Shown here: one piece after another, positions 32,807 through 40,752 of the stretch
Layout: each line of letters begins with the position of its first letter
Position numbering within the stretch: position 1 is the first letter of the stretch
From: UBA11524 sp045591175
Lineage (GTDB): Bacteria > Bacillota > Clostridia > Christensenellales > Aristaeellaceae
Direction: 5' to 3'
DNA: 64,000 nt
NCBI GenBank assembly: GCA_045591175.1
Contig: JAZNSI010000012.1
Span: 1 to 64,000, forward strand
Notes under the pieces: generated by a model
Databases searched by the model: none
What the model saw: only the letters and a program-made list of their open reading frames with translations
What the model was told of the DNA's origin: nothing
Made by a program: the position numbers and the translations under genes

Positions 32807-34144
32807 TTACTTCGCCTCAGCGATGAGGTTCTTGATGTCCCCCACCACGCTGGCCATGCCGGAGGCGGTATCCTTCACGCCGGCAGCGATCTTGTCGCAG
32901 CCGTGCAGGACGGTGGTGTGGTCGCGGTTGCCAAAGACCTGACCGATCTGCGGCAGGGAAAGGTTGGTCATCTCGCGGGTCAGGTACATCGCAATCTGCC
33001 GCGGCACAGTGATCTCCCTCCGGCGGGAGTGGCAGATCAGGTCGTTCACCGTGATGGAGTAGTAATCCGCCACGGTCTGCATGATGTGCTGCGGGGTGAT
33101 CTCCTTGCGGGTCTGGGTGGAGAACAGGTCGCGCAGGGCCTCGTTGCACAGCGCCACGGAGATGGGCTTCTGGGTCAGGGTGGAATAGGCCACCAGACGG
33201 GTCAGGCTGCCCTCCAGCTCACGGATGTTGGAGTCGATGTGGCTGGCGATGGTCTCCAGGATGACGGGATCCACCTTGATGCACTCGGATTCCGCCTTCG
33301 CCTTGAGGATGGCGATTCGGGTCTCGAAATCGGGCTTCTTGATGTCCGCCAGCAGGCCCCAGGCAAAGCGGCTCTTCAGGCGGTCCTCCAGACGGGCGAT
33401 CTCCTGCGGAGGCCGGTCGGAGGTCAGGATGATCTGCTTGCCCGCGGTGTGCAGGGCGTTGAAGGTGTGGAAGAACTCCTCCTGCGTGGACTCCTTGCCC
33501 GCGATGAACTGGATGTCGTCCACCATCAGCACATCCACATTGCGGAAGCGGTTGCGGAACTGCACATTGCGGTTCTGCTGGATGGCGGAGATCAGCTCGT
33601 TGGTGAACTGCTCGCCGGGGATGTAGAGGATGCGCTTGGTGGGATCTTCCTCCAGGATGAAGTGGCCGATGGCATGCATCAGGTGCGTCTTGCCCAGACC
33701 CACGCCGCCGTAGATGAACAGCGGGTTGTAGGCCTGCGCGGGCGCCTCGGCAACGGCCAGGGACGCCGCGTGGGCGAAGCGGTTGCCGCCGCCCACCACA
33801 AAGGTGTCAAAGGTGTACTTGGGGTTGAGGGCGATGCCGATGATCTCGTCGTCCTCCGGCTTTTCCTCGGCCTTGGGGGCGCTGCGCTCCTGCAGCTCGG
33901 CGCTGGTGAGGATCTCGACGTTCATGCGCTTGCCTGCCGCGCGGCTGACCGCGTCGGTGATGCGGGCGTGATGCATGTTCATCAGCTGACGCTGCATGTT
34001 TTCCATCGTGATGCGCAGGATGAGGGTGTCCTCCTCCAGAGCGATCACCGTCAGGTTATTGGCGATCCAGGTCGTGTACACGATCCGGTTCATTTCCGAT
34101 TCCATGAGAGCACAGGCTCTCTCCCAGATTTCCTTCATTTCCAT
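32807..34144 (-). CDS. dnaA: Chromosomal replication initiator DnaA
   Basis: A 445-aa replication initiator. Domain I is at about 1-80 (MKEIWERACALMESEMN). AAA+ domain III has Walker A GGVGLGKTHLMHAIG, Walker B VDVLMVDDIQFIAGKES and the FHTFNAL segment. C-terminal domain IV carries the DnaA-box-binding signature LSLPQIGQVFGNRDHTTVLHG. The start is ATG 34144 (MEMKEIW), 10 nt after AAAGGA; the ATG at 34183 has no ribosome site. Its promoter carries a DnaA box in the leader, which suggests autoregulation. No dnaN, recF, gyrB, rpmH or rnpA is adjacent: the gene is transcribed alone and ends at its own terminator, which is unusual. Confidence 0.96.
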   Translation of the reverse strand: MEMKEIWERACALMESEMNRIVYTTWIANNLTVIALEEDTLILRITMENMQRQLMNMHHARITDAVSRAAGKRMNVEILTSAELQERSAPKAEEKPEDDEIIGIALNPKYTFDTFVVGGGNRFAHAASLAVAEAPAQAYNPLFIYGGVGLGKTHLMHAIGHFILEEDPTKRILYIPGEQFTNELISAIQQNRNVQFRNRFRNVDVLMVDDIQFIAGKESTQEEFFHTFNALHTAGKQIILTSDRPPQEIARLEDRLKSRFAWGLLADIKKPDFETRIAILKAKAESECIKVDPVILETIASHIDSNIRELEGSLTRLVAYSTLTQKPISVALCNEALRDLFSTQTRKEITPQHIMQTVADYYSITVNDLICHSRRREITVPRQIAMYLTREMTNLSLPQIGQVFGNRDHTTVLHGCDKIAAGVKDTASGMASVVGDIKNLIAEAK

Positions 34145-34278
34145 CGCATTAGCGTCCTTTGTCTTATGGATTATTTTCCGCATGGGCGGACTTTAATAAC
34201 GGGCGGTATGCAGAGAAAAATCAGCCGCCCCACCGTTTATGCAAGCCCACGGCCGGATGGCGGTGGGCTGTAACATGC

Positions 34279-34287
34279 TGTGGATAA
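34279..34287 (-). promoter_or_regulatory. Perfect DnaA box in the dnaA leader
   Basis: TTATCCACA on the minus strand, about 17 bp downstream of the dnaA -10 box. Confidence 0.85.
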
Positions 34288-34303
34288 CTTTTGTTCCTAA
34301 CGT

Positions 34304-34332
34304 ATCATAGCACAGACCCTGCGAAATTTCAA
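34304..34332 (-). promoter_or_regulatory. Promoter of dnaA
   Basis: TTGAAA (34332-34327), 17-bp spacer, TATGAT (34309-34304) on the minus strand. The leader before the chosen ATG is about 155 nt and contains the DnaA box. Confidence 0.75.
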
Positions 34333-34611
34333 GCATTTCAGCGCACTCCGGTTTGGTGGATCCCCCAAATCCTGTTGATAACTTCCCGGGGAACATCTTG
34401 TGCCGGGACATCCGTTTGACACAATCCCTGCGGTTTTGATTGAATATTCATGCACAACGAGGAATATTATGCAGATTTCTTTGGGGGATTTTTGCTGAAA
34501 AAAACATCGAAAAAAATCGGCATGCAGGATTCCGCCGTCCGTATGTCGAAAAGTACAGCCATGCGGGATCCTCCCCGCCGCAGCGCTGAAGATGAGCAGG
34601 AGGTGCACGAT

Positions 34612-35097
34612 ATGGCCATCCACATCCGTCCTGAGGACGTATTCGCCGCCCTGGAACCGATGCTGGGCGCGCAGTTTCTGTGCGCCACGCCGCTGTGCGG
34701 CAACACTGCGGACTGCCTGAGCCTCTACGCCCCTTCCTGCATGACGCTGAACGACATGTTCCTCAAAGTGAGGGACGTGATCTTCGGCGACCTGTACACC
34801 GCCCTTGGTCAGGGCATGATGCTGACGCTGGAAAACGGCGTCCGCCTCCGCCTGCGCCTCAAGGACGTCGACACCCTCGCCGACGAAGCCCTCGGTCTGC
34901 TGCTGGACGCTCTCCCCGGCGACCAGCTGCCGCTGACCTTCCTGCGCCCCTTCGCGCTGGAAACCGGACTGCTGTGCGCCATGCGTGTGCTGCTGCAGCG
35001 CTACGGAGCCGTCCTCCCCTCCATGGAGCGGGAGATGCTCATCCGCATTGTGAAGGAAAATCACCCGGCGGACCGATATTCGGCGTGGCTGGAATAA
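34612..35097 (+). CDS. Hypothetical protein, 161 aa
   Basis: I do not recognise this protein. The start is ATG 34612 (MAIHIRPEDVFAALEP) with AGGAGG 8 nt upstream; the frame reaches back to 34450 but that part is AT-rich origin sequence without a ribosome site. The product is soluble, leucine-rich and mostly helical with one beta hairpin (MMLTLENGVRLRLRLKD). It has three Cys residues near the N-terminus (CATPLCGNTADC) and no signal peptide. It is the first rightward gene beyond the putative origin. Its product ends YSAWLE. Confidence 0.6.
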   Translation: MAIHIRPEDVFAALEPMLGAQFLCATPLCGNTADCLSLYAPSCMTLNDMFLKVRDVIFGDLYTALGQGMMLTLENGVRLRLRLKDVDTLADEALGLLLDALPGDQLPLTFLRPFALETGLLCAMRVLLQRYGAVLPSMEREMLIRIVKENHPADRYSAWLE

Positions 35098-35152
35098 ATC
35101 CGCCGACTGATCCGTTATATCATCGCCAATCAATAATGGAAGGAATCACCCC

Positions 35153-36058
35153 ATGAAGAAACTCCTGACCCTGCTGCTCGCGCTGATGCTGCTCAGCGTT
35201 CCCGCGCTGGCCTCCGCCGAGACCGTGGCAACCTCATTCTACCCGATCTATCTCTTCGCCCTGAACCTGCTGGACGGTGTCGACGGCGTGGAGGTCACCA
35301 ACCTCACCGAGCCCACCACCGGCTGTCTGCACGATTATCAGCTGCAAACCGGCGACATGAAGACCCTTTCCCGCGCCGACGCATTCCTGATCAACGGCGC
35401 AGGCATGGAGGGCTACCTGGAGGGCGTGTTCGAGGCCTTCCCCACCCTGCCCGTCATCGACGCCTCCACCGGCGTCACCCTGCTGGAAGACTGCTCCGAT
35501 CATGATCACGACGAGCACGACGGTCACGACCATGACCACGCCTACAACGCCCACATCTGGCTGGACGCGCAAAATGCCATCCTCATGGTGAACAACCTGG
35601 CGGACGGGCTGATCGCGGCGCTGCCCCAGCACGCCGACGCCATTGCCGCCAACCGCGACGCCTACATCGCCCGCCTGACCACGCTGGACGCGGAGATCGA
35701 ATCCGCCCTGGCCACCGTCCCCCGCAAGGACATCATCACCTTCCACGAGGCCTTCCCCTACTTCGCCCACGCATACGGCCTGAACGTGGCTGCCGTCATC
35801 AACCGCGATCCGGACGACGCGCTCTCGCCCCGTCAGCTGGCCGAGCTGTGCAAGACGGTGGAATCCCTTGGCGCGCCGCCGCTCTTCGTGGAGCCCCAGT
35901 ACGAGGACAAGGCCGCCCAGACCATCTCCCGCGAGACCGGCGCTGCCATCCACACCCTTGACCCCATCGTCACCGGCCCCGCCGCCGCGCCCCTCACCCA
36001 CTACGAGGACGTGATGCGGCAGAATCTGGCTGTGCTGATGGCGGCGCTGGGGGAATGA
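35153..36058 (+). CDS. Zinc/manganese ABC transporter substrate-binding protein (ZnuA-like)
   Basis: A 301-aa secreted cluster A-I metal-binding protein. It has a signal peptide (1-22, ALASAE), then TVATSFYPIYLFALNLL, DYQLQTGDMKTLSRADAFLINGAGME and the acidic His-rich loop DHDHDEHDGHDHDHAYNAHIWLD typical of zinc-specific members. The later HEAFPYFAHAYGL (metal-ligand His) and DPIVTG segments complete the family core. The signal peptide lacks the lipobox Cys that Gram-positive members normally use for membrane anchoring, so the protein may be released. No permease or ATPase genes are adjacent, so it is an orphan in this window. Confidence 0.85.
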   Translation: MKKLLTLLLALMLLSVPALASAETVATSFYPIYLFALNLLDGVDGVEVTNLTEPTTGCLHDYQLQTGDMKTLSRADAFLINGAGMEGYLEGVFEAFPTLPVIDASTGVTLLEDCSDHDHDEHDGHDHDHAYNAHIWLDAQNAILMVNNLADGLIAALPQHADAIAANRDAYIARLTTLDAEIESALATVPRKDIITFHEAFPYFAHAYGLNVAAVINRDPDDALSPRQLAELCKTVESLGAPPLFVEPQYEDKAAQTISRETGAAIHTLDPIVTGPAAAPLTHYEDVMRQNLAVLMAALGE

Positions 36059-36096
36059 TCCGCCGCAATTCGTCAGGACTTCCCCCTCGGAAGACC

Positions 36097-36125
36097 TTGA
36101 CAACACCACCTGATTGTGCTATCAT
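36097..36125 (+). promoter_or_regulatory. Promoter of tRNA-Arg
   Basis: TTGACA (36097-36102), 17-bp spacer, TATCAT (36120-36125), 11 bp before the tRNA. Confidence 0.8.
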
Positions 36126-36136
36126 AATCAGGCTGC

Positions 36137-36210
36137 GCGCCCGTAGCTCAGTTGGATAGAGTGTCAGACTCCGACTCTGAAGGTCGCTGGTTCGAATCCA
36201 GTCGGGCGTA
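36137..36210 (+). tRNA. tRNA-Arg(CCG)
   Basis: A 74-nt cloverleaf. The acceptor stem pairs GCGCCCG with CGGGCGT, with A as discriminator. The D arm is TAGCTCAGTTGGATAGAG. The anticodon stem is TCAGA/TCTGA with loop CTCCGAC, giving anticodon CCG (reads CGG). The T arm is CTGGTTCGAATCCAG. CCA is not encoded. The gene has its own promoter and terminator, and its 3' half is duplicated at 58.2 and 60.4 kb. Confidence 0.95.
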
Positions 36211-36211
36211 C
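36176..36211 (+). repeat. tRNA-Arg 3'-end repeat, copy 1 (attL-like)
   Basis: This is the native 3' part of tRNA-Arg. Positions 36182-36211 are identical over 30 nt to 58189-58218, and five further bases upstream match after one mismatch. The copy at 60411 onward also matches with scattered changes. Confidence 0.8.
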
Positions 36212-36219
36212 GTGAAAAT

Positions 36220-36247
36220 CCCCCGGAATCTTACGAGGTTCCGGGGG
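36220..36247 (+). terminator. Terminator of tRNA-Arg
   Basis: CCCCCGGAA/TTCCGGGGG stem with a 10-nt loop, followed by ATTGATTTGTTTT. A closely similar copy occurs at 60459-60486. Confidence 0.85.
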
Positions 36248-36345
36248 ATTGATTTGTTTTGGCGAGGTGCGGGAAATGTATCAGGCGCATGGTGGGCGTA
36301 CATCGCGCATTCGTGACCGCCAGCTGTATTCCCTATATCAAATAA

Positions 36346-36371
36346 GAGCTGAGACGCAATCGCCTCAGCTC
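36346..36371 (-). terminator. Terminator of the sensor/response-regulator operon
   Basis: GAGCTGAG/CTCAGCTC stem, followed on the minus strand by TTATTT, 8 nt beyond the response-regulator stop codon. Confidence 0.8.
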
Positions 36372-36378
36372 CTTGTCT

Positions 36379-37011
36379 TTATTGTTGTTTGTAGTCGCCA
36401 ATCACCAGGCCGCTTTCCCGGGCCCGGACCGCGAGCTCAGTGCGGTTGGCGAACTGCGTTTTCTCCCGGATGTGCTGAATATGCTGCTTGACTCTCGTCA
36501 CGGACAAACACAGCGTTTCGGCAATCGCAGCATCGGTTTTACCATTCACCAGCTCACGAAGCACTTCCAGTTCACGCTCAGTGAAGTCGTTGCTCAGCGC
36601 TGCGCCCAGGCGGGTAACAGGAGCCACATCCGGGTAAATGGACTCGCCCGCCATCGTCCGGTCCATAACCTTGAGCAGGGCTTCGGCAGTGGGCTCCTTG
36701 TACCAGAAGCTCTCCACGCCGATCTTGCGCGCCTGCGAAATGTAGCTGTATTCCGGCTGACTGGTCATAATCATGATCTTGATCTGCGGATAGTGCTTCT
36801 TCAGCTTGGCTGCCGCTTCGATGCCGCTCATATCCATCGCAGTGCAGACGTCCATCAGGATCAGATCAACCCGGTTTGTCATACAGTAGAGCTCTGCCAT
36901 GGCAGCGCTGTCCAGCGATGGCAGCAGATGATAGCTGTCGCTGGTGCTGATGAAAATCTCCAGCAGCTTTCGTGCCATCGCGTCGTCTTCTACGATCAGA
37001 ACATTATACAT
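36379..37011 (-). CDS. NarL/FixJ-type response regulator
   Basis: A 210-aa two-component regulator. The receiver domain (about 1-120) has the acidic pair ED at 8-9, the phospho-acceptor Asp54 in LILMD, the Thr/Ser switch in IMIMTS and the conserved Lys in SFWYKEP. The LuxR-type helix-turn-helix (about 140-200) reads FTERELEVLRELVNGKTDAAIAETLCLSVTRVKQHI. It is the last gene of a three-gene operon and overlaps the kinase gene by 8 nt. Being just inside the tRNA-flanked island, it probably controls island functions; the divergent secreted-protein operon is the nearest candidate. Confidence 0.92.
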   Translation of the reverse strand: MYNVLIVEDDAMARKLLEIFISTSDSYHLLPSLDSAAMAELYCMTNRVDLILMDVCTAMDMSGIEAAAKLKKHYPQIKIMIMTSQPEYSYISQARKIGVESFWYKEPTAEALLKVMDRTMAGESIYPDVAPVTRLGAALSNDFTERELEVLRELVNGKTDAAIAETLCLSVTRVKQHIQHIREKTQFANRTELAVRARESGLVIGDYKQQ

Positions 37012-38284
37012 CCAGCGTCACCCCTTTCTCGAAGATAATGGTCAGTGCAAAGCGCGGTGCAGCCTCGATTAACATGCGTCCGCCGGCAGATTCGATCTTC
37101 CTGCGGGCAGTGCTCAGGCCGCCGCCTTCTGCGATGGGGCTGGAGGGCGCCGAGCCATCATTTGTGTAGCGGATGATGTGGGCAGCATCCGTTTCCTCCA
37201 CGTCGATCCACAGCTGCTTTGCGCCGGCGTGGCGGACGGCGTTGGTCAGCGTTTCCGCACCGATGGCAGCGATGAGCTTGCGATGCTGTGCATTCTCCGG
37301 CAGATGGCCGCTGACATGCACCTGCATGCCAATGGCCTGCGCCGCATTCCGCAGGCTGGCAAGGGAATCGGTTTCCTGCTGGGGTTCAGCCTCCAGGCGC
37401 AGGACGTCGATATTGCGCTGCCAGATATCAATGATGCGTTTCGGGTCACCGGATTCATATTGCAGGTAGTGGCGGGTCATCAGCAGCGCCTGGCCGAGGA
37501 AACCGTGAAGATTCACGCGGGTTTCAAGGCGTTCGCGGGCGATGACGTACTCGTCAACCTTGTCGCCGTAGCTGCGGATGCGCGTGTTCATATCCTCCAG
37601 ATCACGGTGCCTGTCCTGCAATTCTCCCAACAGCTGATGCTGACGGGTCGTGTTGGCAGCCGTGATCTGCACCGCGCCGTCCAGCATTTCTCTGCGGAAG
37701 GTCCAGATGCTTCCGTCCGGAAGGCAGAATTCAGGCTGTTCGTCCACTGCAATACGTTCCACGCCTTCAACCGGCGGGTCTGCTGCAAGCGATTGCCAGA
37801 ACAAGTTTGCGTTTTGAAGCGCCTTGCCGAAGATGGCATGGCTCAGCTCGTTCATGCGATGGTTGGTCAGCATGACCAGACCGTTGGGCTGGGAAAAGCA
37901 CAGGCCCGTATCCAGGTGATCCAGGCTTTCTTTGATGGAGGAAGGGGTGATGGCCGTCCTGCGGCGGTTGACTTCCTCAACGATCACCATCACAAAGAAG
38001 ACTGCGATCGCCAGCCACACCAGCAGCGGGAAGATCACCGACTGCTGCTCGAACCACAGAGAAACAGCGGGAATGTACGCCGGCGCGCGCTCCGCCCGGA
38101 TGACAGAGGCATACAGAAGCAGCATGGCCGCAATCACCGCGGTGCACACCGGCAGCAGGATCAGCTTGATCCTTCCCTGCTTTCTGCCCACGAGGATGCA
38201 GGTGCAGATGCCGGCGATCATCGTCAGGAAGAACAGCGTGGCAATCACGGTCTTGAAACTCATCGAGAGAGAGGCGTACGTCAT
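37004..38284 (-). CDS. Membrane sensor histidine kinase (DegS/NarX-like)
   Basis: A 426-aa protein with three to four N-terminal membrane helices (about 10-105), a PAS-like region (about 115-210, ESLDHLDTGLCFSQPNGLVMLTN), a coiled coil (about 215-258) and a C-terminal kinase part. The probable phospho-acceptor is His260 in ETRVNLHGFLGQALL, the HisKA_3-type context. ATPase motifs are intact in outline: N-box ETLTNAVRHAGA (Asn348), G1 YTNDGSAP and G2 EGGGLSTARRKIESAGG. The ATG overlaps the stop of the 7TM sensor gene by 1 nt, and the stop overlaps the response regulator. The stimulus is unknown. Confidence 0.82.
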   Translation of the reverse strand: MTYASLSMSFKTVIATLFFLTMIAGICTCILVGRKQGRIKLILLPVCTAVIAAMLLLYASVIRAERAPAYIPAVSLWFEQQSVIFPLLVWLAIAVFFVMVIVEEVNRRRTAITPSSIKESLDHLDTGLCFSQPNGLVMLTNHRMNELSHAIFGKALQNANLFWQSLAADPPVEGVERIAVDEQPEFCLPDGSIWTFRREMLDGAVQITAANTTRQHQLLGELQDRHRDLEDMNTRIRSYGDKVDEYVIARERLETRVNLHGFLGQALLMTRHYLQYESGDPKRIIDIWQRNIDVLRLEAEPQQETDSLASLRNAAQAIGMQVHVSGHLPENAQHRKLIAAIGAETLTNAVRHAGAKQLWIDVEETDAAHIIRYTNDGSAPSSPIAEGGGLSTARRKIESAGGRMLIEAAPRFALTIIFEKGVTLDV

Positions 38285-39939
38285 CAGGCCTTTGCACCTC
38301 CCTGTGTCAGTGTTGCTTCAATGATCAGGTCCTCATCCTGCGCGTCGCAGCTGACGTTGCCGTCCGCAATGGAGAATGCCGGCAGTGCGGCGACCGCCTC
38401 CCTGCAGCCCACCTGGATGCGCATCCGAAGGGTTCCATCTGCGTATTCAGCAGTCACCACCATCGCGCTCAGCTGGCCCAACAGTTTCTCCGTCACGTCC
38501 TCAAACAGATCGTAGGCAGCGATGATCTGCCCGACATCAGCCTGTCCCTCGCAGTGGCAATCCAGATAGGTGATCACACCGCACAGGCGCAGATTGTCCA
38601 GCGATTCCCTCATACAGGATTCCAGCTCCCGGGCGGAGATCGCAGCCTTTTCCTCGCCCAGCAGGATCAGATTGGCGCGGCGTTTGATGTAGGCACTGAT
38701 CACGCACACCTGGGAAAGCAACAAATTTGCCAGTTCAGGATGCTCCCGGCTCTGCTGAAGCAGCATATCCACTTGATTCAGCTGCGGTGCAATCTGCTGT
38801 GCAATACGGTCGTACAGGCGGCTCTTTTCTTCGGTCTGCAAGCGGCGTTCCTTCAGGTCGACCTCCGCCTTCATCAGATCGTAGCTTTCGCCGAGGGTAT
38901 CGTTGGCGTCATGCAGCTGCTCCGCCAGGTTATTGATGGCCTTCACGTCATCCTGCCAGAAGATATATCCGCCATGAACGGCCTGTCCGTGCAGGATGGT
39001 ATCCCCCAGATCAACGACCGCCGACTTAGCCTGCTCCATCACAGGCTTGTCCAGCGGCGCGGCGTTGGCAGAGGCGTAATGGATATGCTCCTGCCCGTCC
39101 ACGATCTGTGCAGCAATGGTGGATTTGGCGAACAGCTCCTTATAGTTCATGTTGGAAGGAATGAGGCCGCTCTGGATAGCGCCCTCCAGCAGCATGATGA
39201 TGATCAGGCTGTCGATGGCAGTCAGGTCGCACTCAATATAGCCCAGACTGTAGAGGGTCCAAAAGCCGATACCGAAGATCGCGATCAACAGCGGCATAGT
39301 CTGGAAGCGCTTGCTGCCGGGCACGCGGCTCTTGACCAGCAGACCGATGACAAAAGACAGCGCAAGCACAAAAAACCATGCCATCACCGGGATGTACATA
39401 AAGCCGTAGCCATAACCGCTGTTGTAGGCTTCAAAGCCGCCCGGGAAGGTGAATACCAGCTGGTGCAGGTCGTTGGTAAACACAACACCCAGCAAAAACA
39501 GCGCCGGAATGAACAGATACCGCATCCACACAGGAGAATGGTAACCTTCGGGCTTGCCGATGTGAGCCACCACAAACACGCCGATCAGGGGCACCAGGAT
39601 CATGGCAATATAGTAGCTGTACCAACAGTAGCGTCCGATGGGCTCCGTCACGATGACATAATCGAATTTGATGATGCGTGCAACCTGCCACAGCAGCAAC
39701 AGCCCGCCCACCGTCAGCAGCATTTTACAGATGCTCGTGTTCAGAATACGCCGCCGGATGGACACGCACCAGGCAACCGTCAGCGGAACCTGAATGGCCC
39801 AGCGCAATGTCATCATAGAGATGGCCAGCAGGGAATCCTCCGTCATGGGATGAAACACAAAGCGCAGCAAATACGCAATCAGCAGCGCAGCGGTTATCAA
39901 CAGCAGATAGGTAATGGAGCGTTTCCTGGACATAAGCAT
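38284..39939 (-). CDS. 7TM sensor protein with degenerate kinase module
   Basis: A 551-aa membrane protein. The N-terminal half has about eight hydrophobic helices (to about residue 255), in the manner of the histidine-kinase N-terminal 7TM domain, with FTNDLHQLVFTFPGGF resembling the conserved loop of that family. A cytoplasmic PAS-like part, a coiled coil (NDTLGESYDLMKAEVDLKERRLQTEEKSRLYDRI) and a C-terminal region at the place of an ATPase domain follow. There I find no N-box Asn and no glycine-rich G1/G2 motifs, so kinase activity is doubtful. The start is ATG 39939, 7 nt after GAGGGG; a TTG precedes it by one codon. It heads the operon and probably feeds signals to the kinase encoded next. 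Confidence 0.75.
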   Translation of the reverse strand: MLMSRKRSITYLLLITAALLIAYLLRFVFHPMTEDSLLAISMMTLRWAIQVPLTVAWCVSIRRRILNTSICKMLLTVGGLLLLWQVARIIKFDYVIVTEPIGRYCWYSYYIAMILVPLIGVFVVAHIGKPEGYHSPVWMRYLFIPALFLLGVVFTNDLHQLVFTFPGGFEAYNSGYGYGFMYIPVMAWFFVLALSFVIGLLVKSRVPGSKRFQTMPLLIAIFGIGFWTLYSLGYIECDLTAIDSLIIIMLLEGAIQSGLIPSNMNYKELFAKSTIAAQIVDGQEHIHYASANAAPLDKPVMEQAKSAVVDLGDTILHGQAVHGGYIFWQDDVKAINNLAEQLHDANDTLGESYDLMKAEVDLKERRLQTEEKSRLYDRIAQQIAPQLNQVDMLLQQSREHPELANLLLSQVCVISAYIKRRANLILLGEEKAAISARELESCMRESLDNLRLCGVITYLDCHCEGQADVGQIIAAYDLFEDVTEKLLGQLSAMVVTAEYADGTLRMRIQVGCREAVAALPAFSIADGNVSCDAQDEDLIIEATLTQGGAKA

Positions 39940-40007
39940 CAACGAACCCCTCGATCATACAACACAATTCACGCCTGTGGCTGTAACGCAATACAATCCT
40001 TTCATGT

Positions 40008-40013
40008 ATTATA
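40008..40013 (-). promoter_or_regulatory. Extended -10 promoter of the sensor operon
   Basis: TGcTATAAT on the minus strand, with a poor -35 (TGGTCA, 17-bp spacer). About 40 bp upstream lie AT-rich dyads (ACTATACAAAAGTATAT, 40036-40052) that could bind a regulator. Confidence 0.6.
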
Positions 40014-40112
40014 GCAGACAATTTTCATCCTGACCACTATACAAAAGTATATTTTTCTTACATTTATACTGCAAAACAGTACTTTCGTGTAGTCCCCAGG
40101 TGAAATGCAATG

Positions 40113-40121
40113 TGGTATACT
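40113..40121 (+). promoter_or_regulatory. Extended -10 promoter for the lipoprotein gene
   Basis: TGGTATACT with a weak -35, about 58 bp before the ATG and divergent from the sensor operon promoter. The 239-bp intergenic region 39940-40178 therefore serves both directions. Confidence 0.5.
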
Positions 40122-40178
40122 GAGACTAGCATATTGTCGGTATCCGCATAATGACTGTTCTGACAAAGGATGTAAACC

Positions 40179-40682
40179 ATGCGAATACGTCGTTTTTTCC
40201 TATTTTTATTACTCGGGTTGATGCTTCTTCTGTCTGGTTGTCAGCCCGGCAACACCACGCCTCCCGCGCCAACGCCCAGGTCTGTGCCGGACGCACCGCT
40301 GATATCGCTCTCCTTCAGCGAAAGCCATTCCTATCATGTCCGGGTGCAAGGCTATGAATTCCGCGCCGAGGATGGCAAGTACACCGCATCCTTCGACCTG
40401 GCGGACATGGAGGAGCCCTATCCCGTCGCCGTTGATCAGGCGTGGGTGGACACGCTGACCGGCTTCATCCGCCAGTATGACATGATGGCATGGGACGGAT
40501 TCCGCGGCAGCGACTCCATGCTGCTGGACGGCACGCACTTCTCCATGCACTTCGGTTTCCAGGACGGAACCGCCGTCCACGCCAGCGGCTACGGCAGATT
40601 CCCGTCAGACTATGGCGACGCATCCGCTGCGATCGAGGCGCACTTCCTGCAGCTTCTTCCGGAGGACATGCGCACCTGGTAA
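40179..40682 (+). CDS. Putative lipoprotein, 167 aa
   Basis: A small exported protein with a lipoprotein signal peptide (MRIRRFFLFLLLGLMLLLSGC, lipobox LSGC at 18-21). A Pro/Thr-rich linker (PGNTTPPAPTPR) and a globular beta-rich domain follow (about 40-165: LSFSESHSYHVRVQGYEFRAEDGKYTASFDL ... DGTHFSMHFGFQDGT). I do not recognise the domain. It is the first gene of the rightward set of exported proteins and ends 70 bp before the next gene. It is probably attached to the outer face of the membrane. Confidence 0.75.
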   Translation: MRIRRFFLFLLLGLMLLLSGCQPGNTTPPAPTPRSVPDAPLISLSFSESHSYHVRVQGYEFRAEDGKYTASFDLADMEEPYPVAVDQAWVDTLTGFIRQYDMMAWDGFRGSDSMLLDGTHFSMHFGFQDGTAVHASGYGRFPSDYGDASAAIEAHFLQLLPEDMRTW

Positions 40683-40752
40683 TCCCGTTTTCCCTTTTAC
40701 CCGGCGATTCCATATCGCTTCACATAGAGAATTCACCATGGAGGATAGAAAC

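Larger units (their letters stand above)
34184..34611. other. Putative replication origin region (oriC)
   Basis: This noncoding stretch between dnaA and a rightward gene contains one perfect DnaA box (TTATCCACA on the minus strand, 34287-34279), one single-mismatch box (TTATCAACA, 34381-34373) and an AT-rich segment at about 34436-34530. Genes to the left run leftward without exception back to 163, and the next genes to the right run rightward, as expected around an origin. A TTGACA (34416-34421) followed 18 bp later by TTGAAT could drive the rightward gene. Confidence 0.65.

Noticed and set aside
40612..40752. N-terminal extension of the DUF11 protein into the upstream gene
   Set aside because: It would overlap the lipoprotein gene and remove the signal peptide from the N-terminus. 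The ATG at 40753 has a good ribosome site.
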